A stretch of 64,000 bases of DNA, from NCBI GenBank assembly GCA_902729315.2, contig LR746272.1, positions 10,906,327-10,970,326 of the forward strand. Direction: 5' to 3'. The position numbers were made by a program, and so were the translations under genes. Positions 1-11,107 of this stretch are shown piece after piece (the stretch's first letter is position 1; every line of letters begins with the position of its first letter). The notes beneath the pieces are model-generated. The model worked only from the letters and a program-made list of their open reading frames with translations, made no database searches and was not told the origin of the DNA. Origin of the DNA: Spirodela intermedia. Taxonomy: Eukaryota > Streptophyta > Magnoliopsida > Alismatales > Araceae.

Positions 1-1648
1 TAGTTTACTCTTCTGTATATATGATCTCACTCCATATCATATTTTGGTCTTTAATTTAATACGGTGTTCGTTCTTCTGGACCGCCCCCAACCTCTACTTG
101 AGCTTAGTCCGTCTATTCTACGTCTTGAAATCAGAATATATTTCGACAAAAACATATCTGGTGAAAGGAGGATTTGAATGTAATTGCTGCCGGGATTAAA
201 CTGAGCGTTATGTTTCACCCTGTTACATCCGACTTTAGTTCTTTCATTGGTCTCTTTGCTCCTCCCTATTCTATATTCTCCTCTCTTCTTTCACTTGTCC
301 ATCAGAGATCTCTGCATTATCCTAACGAGATGTTTTGTCGCTACTACGGTGATCTTGATCGTTGAGGACAGACTCAGCTAAATCTCGTCGTGCTCTGTGA
401 GTGGACACATATACCTAAATCCTCCCAATATACAGCAGCTCGTATGCGGTCTCGGCGCTTCCCCAGCCCCCCCACCTAACATTCCTCATTCAGTTAAACA
501 CCCCAATCTTCCGTCGCACGAGGGGAATCGTGGCCTCGGCTCTTATAATACGTACTCAGGACCCAACCATGCAATGTTAACTTCCCAGCCCTTTCTAACG
601 CCCGTCATTGTCCCTATGATTCTTGTACCGAATCACACGTGGACACTGAAGATACATCACCCTTGGATTCGCTGAATAATGTCGTTGAAAAAGTTCCACT
701 GACCTTCGGCGTCACTGTATTGACCCTCTTGTTTTAGAGAATTAAGGATTGGTCCTAGTCGCAATCTCCTGTCAGTTTCCTGTTTCTCTTTCTTCTGAAC
801 ATGAAACGAAGACTGTACCGTTTGGGTGCCCGTATTTCAAGACTATTGGATAAGAATGGTTGATAAACATTTATGCAATAAAAGTAATCCCTTTTTATTT
901 TTTTCATAGCCAACTATAATATTCTCTCCATAAACCTCTGTTCTATCCGATATTTCCATTGATGAAACATCTATTGACCTTTTTGTATGGTAGTTTGTTG
1001 GCTGATCAAACCTCTTAGTGAACTGTCTGTTCCCTTGTTTCAATATATGATAGCCGAATTAAGTTCAAAATGGCCAAATAGTTTCCTCATCTTAACTATT
1101 CTTGGAGGACATAAGATTTTGAACAAAACAATACGGCCATCTTTGACTCCTGTAAGCTGAAAATAGTCGCTAAAAGAAAACATAGGTCATCAGGAATGCA
1201 CATTTCTGGAATATAGTCATGGTTTATTGAGAACTATTTCCTCCGATTTCTCGTGGCCACTGGAATCAACCCTTAGGCCACTATATAACAAATGGCTCGC
1301 TAAGGTTGGAGGGTTTAGATAGCCCGTAGAAGTGAGATATTGCGTTAATAATATAGAACATTTACGCCGTACAATTATAGATCAGAAAGTTAACGGCATC
1401 ATGCCCTCTAGATATGGGGATTTGATATCTCTCGGTACTCTTCTGGGTTCCAGCTAGTTGTAGTCCCATCCGCATGTGATGATTTTTTCTGTCTGGGTGA
1501 TTTCTAATCTTCGAGGGCCTTGATTGCATAGCGATGTAAAGTGTTCTTTTGGACTACATTAATGCAAAACAATAGGATTTATGGGAAAAGCTATGCATAA
1601 TATGATGCTTTAGGTTTTTACGTGTGATCAGATATAATAACGTTCTGT

Positions 1649-1669
1649 TCTCTCTCTCTCTCTCTCTCT
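1649..1669. repeat. (CT)n microsatellite
   Basis: This is a perfect CT dinucleotide run of about 21 bp in AT-rich intergenic DNA. No gene start follows it closely. Confidence 0.95.
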
Positions 1670-3497
1670 GATCCAATAAACAAAGATAAACTGAAAGGTA
1701 TATTAAGTTATATGAATAAGTTATATCTTCAGAAATTCTTGTGAATTTCTTACGACACTAACTCGGAGTTACCAGAGAGAGTTCGCCAGACACTAACTGG
1801 TATCATTTCCTTTTCACGTCTACTCTTGAAGAATAATGATATGACGTGAGCTCTTTTTCTTACAGCAGGATACAAGCCCAAGGGGGCTGATCATCTAAAA
1901 AAATGGAGTCCATAAAATGTGAACCAAGTCAATCCTGTGCACGCCTTCACCTTGGTCCTGAATCAAATCAATCGATTAGGCCAAAAAAACTGTAAATAAC
2001 CACAGACCGATGTTCATTCACTCCGCACCTCTTGTGATCATCTTGTCAAGTAGAAACCGAGGAGGTAATCTAGGGCGTATGAAGTCACGAGGAACACAGT
2101 GAAGATACAGACTACCCGACGGAACTCTACCAGAGCACGAGAGATTGCACCGAGGGAGTTCGGGTCACCATCAAAGGGCGCCGCTGCGCAGGCGCCTCGG
2201 CGCATCGTAGAGGGGGTCCGTCGCAAGAAGACGGGTCAGACACGCACGGTCAGCATCCCCCTCGCGCGCTGGATTGATGAGCTGGGCAGGCGCATTCGGC
2301 CGGGGCTTCGGGGGTTTCTTGCGAACATGAACAAAGCGGCCGTTCCGAAAAGAGAAAAGGACGGCGGGAATCGGACAAAGCAGCGGAGACGGCCCAATGG
2401 GTGGGTCCGCGCGTGCCCTGATCGTCTGGTGGAAAGTAGGAATGGGTAAAGTGTTATGGGCAGCGATCCCCCACGGTCCATGACCCCCTCCAATTCCCCC
2501 ACTCTTCTCCCTCTCTCTCTCCCCCCCTCCCTCCCTGTGAACCCGGCAGGGGGGCCTAAATTATTCAACAGCGCTTTAATTTCTACATTGAATTTACACG
2601 ATTATGATGTCATTCATGCGTCAGTATTTAGTCATCTGTCCTTCTCCCTCCACCCATCCAGCGTACCTACGTTATGTACAAGTAAATTCTGGATAAGAAT
2701 CAGGTTGCGTAGAAATTAAACCGTAAATCCACGTCAAAAAGAGCTCGAATTACCTACTCTGTAGATCCTACGACTGTCATCTCGTAAGTGTTCGACTAGT
2801 CAACAGTGGAAAAGGTCCTAGTATTAAGAATTCAGTTCTCGGAGTCGAAGCCGCGAGGAGCGAAAATAATATTCAATCATAATATATTTGAGATAAAAAA
2901 AAAATGTTCACTGTAAGAACGAGAGACTCACCACTGTTCGTGTAGGTCACATTTTTTATCCCAAGGAAAGGTGATAGCTGGTTTCATGAATTAGGTTGTA
3001 TTATCAACAGCTTGACGCTTCAAACGTCTCCCTTATCGGATGTTTAGTTGAATTCATGACACGCCATGGGACGTGTCCGAATGAACAACAAGCAGAGAGT
3101 ATGTGGCATTCCAATTCGATTCCTCTCGCTCAAGGAGTCTTCTTAAAGTCAAGAGAAGACCAGGTTGAGGTAGAGATACAGCCTTGCTCTCGTTCCTTCA
3201 AGAGCATGTGCTTGGCGATTCCTCTATGCCCCTCCGAGGCCTGAAAAGATGTGATACCACCTCTATCTTCTCAGACTACAATCCTGAGGCAATGGCGCAG
3301 AATTCATTCATAGATCATCCCCTCCTCTCTCTCTCTCCCCCTCCTTCAGCCGTTGATTTGACATTATAATGGTAGATAGGAGGGCCAAACGGGGCAGATT
3401 TTCAAACGTTTAACACGTTTATTACATATCTATGAGAAATTTACACTCAACCTGTATTGTTACAAAGGAAAATTTCTTAAATAAGCATGAAAAGGAA

Positions 3498-3625
3498 ATT
3501 ATGACTGGTTTATTGCTTTATTATAGGAAATATGGGTGTACTCTTTATGGAGATGTTAACTATTATGATTGGTTTACTTCTTTGTTATAGGAAATTCGGG
3601 CGTACTGTTTATGGCGATATTACTT
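3498..3625. repeat. Two-copy tandem repeat, unit about 64 bp
   Basis: Two adjacent imperfect copies begin at 3498 and 3562. Both run attatga(c/t)tggttta, then a T-rich stretch, then ttataggaaat, then a g(g/c)gt/cgtact motif and tttatgg. Differences are scattered substitutions, so the duplication is not very recent. No coding potential is seen. Confidence 0.8.
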
Positions 3626-3864
3626 TATTCCCAGAATGAGCATGTGAAGCAGCTGCTTGACAAAGGAAATGCCACCGGTGATCCGTCCCCTTTATAAGGG
3701 ACCATTGCTTCCAAGAGAGCGTGGTCCATTGGGAGTGCAAGAGATCTGCACCACCCCTACCAAAATTGTCTTTCCTTTCCACGCCAAGCCAGAATTCCCC
3801 TACCCGTAGGGAGTGGGGGACGCACCGCGAGATTTCGACTTTCGCCCATCGACCTTTGAAGTTG

Positions 3865-3865
3865 A

Positions 3866-3892
<27 letters not shown>
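3865..3892. repeat. (CT)n microsatellite
   Basis: This is a CT run of about 28 bp in intergenic DNA. Confidence 0.95.
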
Positions 3893-3896
<4 letters not shown>

Positions 3897-4482
3897 GGGC
3901 CGAAGTGAACTTAAAACCAGCTCACCGTCAATCAGACCAATTTTTTAGCAGGACGGTTTATCTGATTGTGCTGGCTCTTAACTCTTATTTTAACGTATAC
4001 GTATCACATTTGAGCATGTTATCAGCAATAATACAAAAATGTGAACCAGATTCCTTCAGGGGATACTAAAACTATAGTTTTTAAAGTCACTAGTATTCGT
4101 TTGGAGTGAGAAGGATCGCTATTTGTTTTCGTCTGATTGTGGGTAGTATGGAACTCTTCCACGAATCCTTCTCCTATATTCTCTGGCAGGAGGGGAGTCC
4201 TGTCTAATTCACTTCCCGGATCAGAATCCGGCTAGCATCATCCACCTTTCGTTTAGCATTAATCGAACCAGATCTTCTCTTCAGATCAACGTCGCCTCCA
4301 GATTGTGGGACGAAAATCTCAGCGATGCGGTTGGTTATTCCTCGGAAGACAGCCACATCAGTTCATCTCTAGGTTTCACGACCGGACCGGCTGTGCCCTG
4401 TCTTTGTCAAGCTCAAGGATCCTTGACAGGACCCGGAGCTCTCATGAAGCCCATGTCCTCAGAGAGGAAGGGGAAGAAGAAG

Positions 4483-4509
4483 GAGAGAGAGAGAGAGAGA
4501 GAGAGAGAG
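4483..4509. repeat. (GA)n microsatellite
   Basis: This is a GA run of about 27 bp. It is a CT run on the minus strand. Confidence 0.95.
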
Positions 4510-5324
4510 TCACGTTGATACAGGCTTCAGGACCAAGCAATATCTGAACTGAGTGAACTCAAAAAGTACCGAAACGATCTCTTCAGGAAACCTAATCAAG
4601 TTCTACCAGTGTGACTGTGTCTTAAGGAGACGGGCTGAAAGAAAAAAACCGCAGCTTTGTTTCCCAGAATTGGAAGACCCGGAATAATAGAAGACCCGGA
4701 AGGAGTACGCCATGTCCAAACGGGTGTTGACTTACTTTTGATCCGTCCACAGTAGGGTGTGATGATGGCGGCCGCGACCGTCTGGTCTGCGACAGCGACA
4801 GCGACAGTGCAGCGGCCGGTCCCCACCGAGAGCGCCGCCCATAGCCCAGAACCCCCTTCTTCTTCCTCGTCATGATGCTTCACACGGACGCATCATCTGA
4901 CGGCCTAACATCTCCAGTAGGTGACAAGAGACTCGCTCTCATCTGATCGCATTGAAAGTCTTATTCGGCGGAGAAAGGACAACTGATGATCTCAATAAAC
5001 CCAAAAGCGAGGCCGCCAGGTAGATTATGCAGCAGCCGGGCAGGGGGTAACGTCTCCTACTGTTATTATAGAGATAAATCTTATGTTTTTATTCTAATGA
5101 GGGAAGCGGATTACAACAAGAAGATATTACAAATTGGGAAACAAACCCAGAAACCCCAGACGGGAAGAGTCATCAAGGGTTGACAATTTATCGACTGAAA
5201 AATTACGCGTCGATTTTTCTTTTTTCTCTCTAATTAATTCTTGGTGTTCCCCATTCAATCAATGAAATGTTTGTATGTGGCGTTGCTTCATAAATTGCAT
5301 CCTACATGGCTCGTGATATCTCCT

Positions 5325-8300
5325 TCATCCATGCTGTCCTTCACTTGAACCAGTGCCGGGGTCTGCAGATGCCTGGCGTTGCATGGCAAGAACAGGTTCA
5401 TTGCATCGAGGGCATCTAAACACAGAAGAGGCCGCACATCTGGTCCTAAGGCAGTAGTAGCAGAACCTGGGAAACAAGATTGACTTTTTAGTTTAAACCA
5501 TCTCACACCAAACTGAACAATTTATGTCACTACTTTTCCTAGATCATATCATGTTCACACGAATAACGAAATTTACTGAGATCAAAGCAAAAGCATGAGA
5601 CATCCTGCATAGCTAAGAGCGGTCTGTCCACAGGCTAAACCAAACTGCCGAGTCTTATCATTGGCGGGTTATAAATAAGAATAGCATCTGAATCTCCATA
5701 GCCCCTCAGTGACATACTGGGCCAGTGATGGCCAAGATCCTTCTTTTCCCTCCAGATAATCTCCATCGCCCAGAAACTGTACTGGTATATTTGATTCCTT
5801 GCTCCAAGATGTTTTATGCTCATGTATGTAAACTATAATTATGGAGGTCGCTAAGAACTAGAAAAGATTAATTTTGAAAATGCATTAAAAAAACTTGTTT
5901 CGAGTTACTAGCAGGCACATTACTGTCACCAGATTCACGGAAGATTATTTAGAACATTGGGGCTTGTGTTGTTGAATGAAGCAGTATCCATATGTAGAAA
6001 ACATAGGTGGCCATGTTATTTTTATTTTGCCATAATCTCATGCAGTTGAAGATATCTGAGCATTTGGTCATATGATATTTCAGTCGTTTAGGGACTAAAA
6101 TGGAAACCAAACACCTTCCTAAATTTAAGATAATCAGCTTCTTACGGTCCAACCACGGTATATATACACATACTCTGAAATGGTCTGTACGACATTTTTT
6201 CGTCAAACATTTATGGTTAATCCCTTAATTAAATTAACCACTATAAGTCGAGATAAATACAGAGAACTTTGACAGAAAACAATGCAATCATTTCGTATAA
6301 ATTTTTCAGGAATTTGAAACTAATGTTCCTTCGGAAAATGCAAAAGACAAATCAACTAAGTGATAGCGTACATACAGTGAGAGAGAGAGATGGAGACAGG
6401 AATTGACGTAGAGAGATCATACCTGTGCTGACATGGGAGAGCCAGAAAAGGGATTGTAGGATTTAACTGGCAAATGGGGCATGCCAAATCATCATCAGAT
6501 GAACTGGATGATTTATCTTTAGAAAATGGAAGAAGAAACTTCCTGATTGAAGAAGAGTTGAGAAGAGGAAGCAGCAAAAGCAACATTTCCTGCAAATTTA
6601 TTCAAAAAGGATAGAGTTAGGTTCGATTGGAGTGACTACTTCTCAAAGCATGCATTGAAATAGACGTTCAATAAGCAATCGCGAGCGAAGTATACTCAAA
6701 AAAGGGGGATGACCAAAAGATCGCAATTTATAAACCTGGAACCATTAGGCCCCTTTATCCGAGATCAATTTTTCAGCAGTTCAGTAAGAAACTAATTTGG
6801 AGCATGTCACGGTAAGAAGACATACCGAGAATTCATTCCAAACTAATTGCCGATTCATATACTCAAAGCTAACAGCTCGGTTCATGTGGGGGCTTCCGTA
6901 CACAAGCCGTGCTCTTAGAACTCTCTCTATGATGCTGCGATACCTGCATCAAAAACCAAGAAATTTTACGTCAGCAAAGAAGGTGAATCCGAAAGAGCAG
7001 ATATCCATCCTACGATATCTAATTCTGCCATCGCCAAAGCAAGAATAGGCCAAGAAAATGACGGGGAACTAGAAATGAAATTGCCATCTGTGCCATGTAG
7101 AGTCTGAGACAGATGAAATGATCTCTCGAAATCCAATTAGGCTGTTCGTCAAAGGATTTCCAATATATCAATTAACGTAATCAATCTTTCCAACAAAAAA
7201 ATGAATTATTTATAATTTATGCAGCGTGAATTTCAAAGCTTGCAATAAAAATCTAAAAATGAGCTTCCCGCAGAATTATAAAGGATAGTAAGTCACCTTC
7301 CAGTAAAGAGGAATACCAGCAGGTTACTAAATGCAGCTGCTCGATAGAACCCTTCCAAGCGTTGTGTTAAAACCCAAACTCGTCTCGCCGAAGATCTCTA
7401 CATCATCAGACAACAACATAAGTCTCCCACTTAAAGATAGAAATCGGATACTCTATAATTTTTCATAAACCATACACTTGCCTGATCCAGATCGCCCCAT
7501 CTCCGAAAAGCAGAAAATGACTGTAACCGGGCCCATATGTACTGGCCGCCGACCGTTGCAAGGCAATACCAAATTTTCTGAGAAATAGAAAGGCCAGGTC
7601 CTTCGAGACCCGTTCTTACTGAAATACGACAAGTTTTACAATGAGTCAACCACACACGGAATGATTCCAAACAGAAACTTTGAATACTTCTGGAATATAT
7701 CTGGAATATATCTTCTCCAGACATGCCATACATAAGCTTCCGAATTCAAGATGTATGGCAATCCAGCATTAGAGAAGACAAGATTGCAGCTTTTCCGGTT
7801 AAAGATTGATACTCTGACCATAACGAAGGACTACACAATCTAACAGGCATCTCGCACAATCTAGAGTTTTACACATACTGATAACGTCAGGAGTACTGGT
7901 TTTTTCCACCATAACACACCTATTTAATACTATACTTCCCAATAACCTGAAACTAGCCTTGTCCTTTTTCTTCTTCCTCTTATAAGATTCCAGGTTGATG
8001 ACGCACAGACGAAAGCCACCAACATGACAGGTTGTCTCACCAGAGTGTTTTACAGATTCCATTTTTTCATATATGCCTATTTGCACAGGAAAATCAGATT
8101 ATAAAAGGCAACATCTCGCAAAGTATCCTATTCCATGATTTATCTTCCACTGCACAGTGATACTGACACAATTAAAATGCCTTTGAAAACAGGCTTCGAT
8201 CATTATGCACATATAAAGCTATAAGGGGAGTGCGAAACTTAACATTGCATTATAAGCTAACCATATTAAAGTTTGTGAAAGCCCCTATTCATCAGGACGA

Positions 8301-9978
8301 CCTTGATGGCATCCTCCTATGTAAGTATTGCAATCGTCTTTTGTCTACGAAATTTTCTTTGTAACAGTGAAGCATTTAAAGTCAAAATGGGATTAAAAAA
8401 CACATTATCGAGCACATGTTTTAGTGTTCCAAAATTCATATGCTCCATTATACCACATACAAGAGTACGTAACATAAACAAATCATTAACAGGTGGAGAG
8501 GAAGTGTTAGCCTTCTATCATGACTATAACTTTATTGAAGATAATGAAATACACTATTCACCAGGCCGATCTTGATAGGATCGTCCCACAAATGTAATGC
8601 AATTATCGTCATGTAATCGAAGGTCCAATTTATAAATTGTTCTTTGTATCATAAAAGCATTTGAAATAAAACGGGAGGGATAAATGCTTAATTAGTTCGA
8701 TTATCCATACTTCATACACTTCCCTAGCAGTTGCATGCAAGAGCAGGTTGCATAAATGCACCATCAGGAGATGGAATGAAGTAAAAGCCACCTATTGCAA
8801 TAGCAACTTTACAAAACTTAGTGAAAGCTGCAATTCATCAGAAAGACCTTAATGGAATCACCCCAGATAGTTAATACTATCTTCATACGATTGCCAAGCT
8901 TCAAATTTTAAAATAATGTGTTCATAGGATGATAGGATTTGAATCAAAATATTATTTGCATTTGGGCTGTCAAGGGTTACACTAGTTTAAGTCTCCAAAA
9001 TACTAAACCCTACTTTTCTCGGATACAATATCTCCACTATAATTCTTAAATGAAATACACCTTCAGAAAGTTAAACATAATAACCCAGCATCTTGTGATG
9101 CCCAAGCTGAGGATAGTGACTTTTAAACCTCAAGAAGTCAACCAACACAAGAAGTCAAGAATTTCACAAAGATAAAAGGCATTGAAGTATGCCAAACTTC
9201 ACTAACCTTCCTTCCCCTGCGCGGTTGCAACGCGCTCATCTCTATACCTTAGATTCATCAGAGCATTCCCTGGAGTCGGCTTGTCCACCCAAATTGAGAA
9301 CCTCCAAATGAGGAACTCGAGAAAGGCATCAAGTTCTGGCTCATATTGAAACAAGAACCCTGGCTAATCCCAGAGAAATAGATGAAACAGGTAAAGTAAC
9401 AAATATGACGAACAATGATGGGAATTCAAGAATAGCATAGAGAGTTATAGACCTTCATCAACGAGAAGACCTTGACCAGCTGTTCTTTCAGCATGCCCGA
9501 CATTTCTACGTCCAATCTTGCCGCGTCGAATTGGTTAACTCTAGATATCGTGACTAGTACTGGGACCTGTTTACAGCAAAGAATAATAATCAGATACTAT
9601 CGCTCCAAAAACATTGGCGGTTTGCACACGGTGACTAGTAAATTGTTAAGACATCAGGGATGATAAGAAAGGGACCGGCAAGGCGCGATATATTTGAGAA
9701 GAAAATTGGGAAAAGAAGATTTGAATTCAAGCATCTGTCCATTTTCGAAGACACAGGGGAAAAGAGTTTTCATAGGTGAAGCAAAATTCGCCGCGACGAG
9801 CTGAATTTAGAAAGATATCAGGGGAAAATTGGCGAAGAAAATTAACGGAACCCTGTAGCATAAAAATCCGCCGGAGTGTGGAGAGAGGAAGGACCTGAGC
9901 CGATTCGTCGATGGGCTGCCGTCGAAGAGAAAAATTGCGATACGACTGGAGCCATGCGTCTTGCGCTGGAGGATCCAT
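5325..9978 (-). CDS. PEX2: Peroxisome biogenesis protein 2 (RING E3 ligase), 8 exons
   Basis: PEX2 is a peroxisomal-membrane RING E3 subunit. With PEX10 and PEX12 it ubiquitinates the import receptor PEX5 so that it can be recycled. Exons on the minus strand are 9978-9895, 9566-9453, 9363-9207, 7618-7482, 7397-7297, 6943-6826, 6589-6423 and 5466-5325. All phases agree and give 339 aa, close to the roughly 333 aa of Arabidopsis PEX2. The N-terminal Pex2/Pex12 domain shows the family stretches RVNQFDAARLDVEM, GGQYIWARLQSFSAFRRWGD and SFEYMNRQLVWNEFS. The C-terminal C3HC4 RING is complete: Cys274, Cys277, Cys290, His292, Cys295, Cys298, Cys311 and Cys314. The start Met (MDPPAQDAW) fits the family N-terminus. 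The intron after 7482 has a GC donor (CAG|GCAAGT). The 1.6-kb intron 9206-7619 holds tandem repeats. No lesions are seen. Confidence 0.95.
8180..8950. repeat. Degenerate tandem repeat, unit about 270-280 bp, inside PEX2 intron 3
   Basis: Equivalent landmarks recur at 8275, 8544 and 8821: (a/g)tgaaa, a short spacer, attca(t/c)cag and a cctt/tctt-ga block. Inner landmarks also recur in order, for example a ttctttgta...aagcattt block followed by a (t/g)caagag...cataaa block. This gives units of about 269 and 277 bp, with partial further copies on both sides. The copies are diverged and non-coding, and lie wholly within the 7619-9206 intron. Confidence 0.75.
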
Positions 9979-11107
9979 ATGCAGAACAAGCAACAGGATC
10001 AAGAAGACGAGGAGAAAGAGGCTAGGGTTTCTTTCTTCGTCATCCCACGCTTCCTCCTAGAAAGCTGTGACTTGTGTGTGCCAGCGCGCCCGATAGAGAG
10101 AGAGAACGAGGCCAGTCGGGAAGCTGGGAATCGGAGTGGAAGAGTCCACCGAAGCACGAAAGAGCAGTTATTTCATCTCATTTACGGGATAATTCGGTCA
10201 ATTGCAGATTCGGCCGGAATCCCGTCCGAAGATCGGCGTTAATTTCTGTTCTTTCAGAGATTCCTTTTTTTTTTGTTTTTTTTTTTTTTGGCCCGCCCTC
10301 CCAAGAGGTGGGAGGTGGCATATGATTTACTATTTTTATATATTCATGAACCCAAGTCGTGTTAAATTTATTTCCAGCAGAATTATATTCGTAAATAGAA
10401 TGGGAAAATAAAGTTATAAATTCTTAATAAGATATCATAATTTTCGTAATAAAGTGAGAGGATTTACTCCCATCTCAGAGCTAGAACACAAAAAAATTAC
10501 AAGGAAAACATACTCCCTTGGGTATAAATTAATATATATACGTCCACATAATTTTAAAAAAAGATTATTGGCATTTGCCCAGATAAATTCGATTTTAGGA
10601 CAAAAAAAAGGAAAAAAAACCCACGTCACCCATTACCTTAAAAAGAAAATGGAAGCCTGGAGCCCTGATATCACACCACAGTTCTATGAAAAGAAACGTC
10701 AGAGGCTCATCCCGGATACAAAAAATTAGGATTCACAGTACCCATTACGAACTCTTCAAGAACAATTGAGATAGGATGGGGGAAATGATCCCTTCTATCA
10801 TTTCATACTTTCATCGTTAGTATGTTCATAAGCATGAGTTTCTAAATATGGGATTTAATAAAAAAATCCAAATAATTTGGAAGGTACAGGAGTTTGATAA
10901 CCAAGAAAACCAGAAATTACCGGGCAGGAGAAATGGGCAACTTCTAAGTTTGGACAAGAAGATTCATGAATATTTCATAGCAATAGAAAAAAAAATAATG
11001 AAATAAAATAAATTGTGGTATTCGGCCCTTCCAAGCCAGCAGACCCTGTTGAGCTGCACAAACTTTCCATAAATGGGTAGCAGGCTCAGGGGTCAGGTTG
11101 GGAAGCT
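9979..11107. other. PEX2 upstream region
   Basis: This stretch lies between the PEX2 start and the 3' end of the eIF2-alpha pseudogene. It includes the PEX2 leader and promoter on the minus strand, a T-rich run at about 10264-10289 and then AT-rich DNA. No further gene is seen. The ORFs here are short and resemble no known protein. Confidence 0.5.

Larger units (their letters stand above)
1..5324. other. Intergenic region, no supported gene
   Basis: I see no recognisable protein, RNA gene or mobile-element domain here. The DNA is mostly AT-rich, with one GC-rich patch at about 2090-2460 and another near 4740-4860 that keep several frames open by composition alone. It contains (CT)n/(GA)n tracts and one short tandem duplication, listed separately. 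The right end is presumably the 3' flank of PEX2, whose stop codon is at 5325-5327. Confidence 0.6.

Noticed and set aside
2038-2226. Minus-strand 62-aa ORF with a hydrophobic C-terminal half (VVCIFTVFLVTSYALDYLL)
   Set aside because: It could be a small membrane protein, but I recognise no family, it lies in a GC-rich patch where all frames open up, and no promoter or neighbouring exon supports it.
2099-2568. Overlapping ORFs on both strands in the GC-rich patch
   Set aside because: They are Arg/Pro-rich compositional ORFs without any conserved motif.
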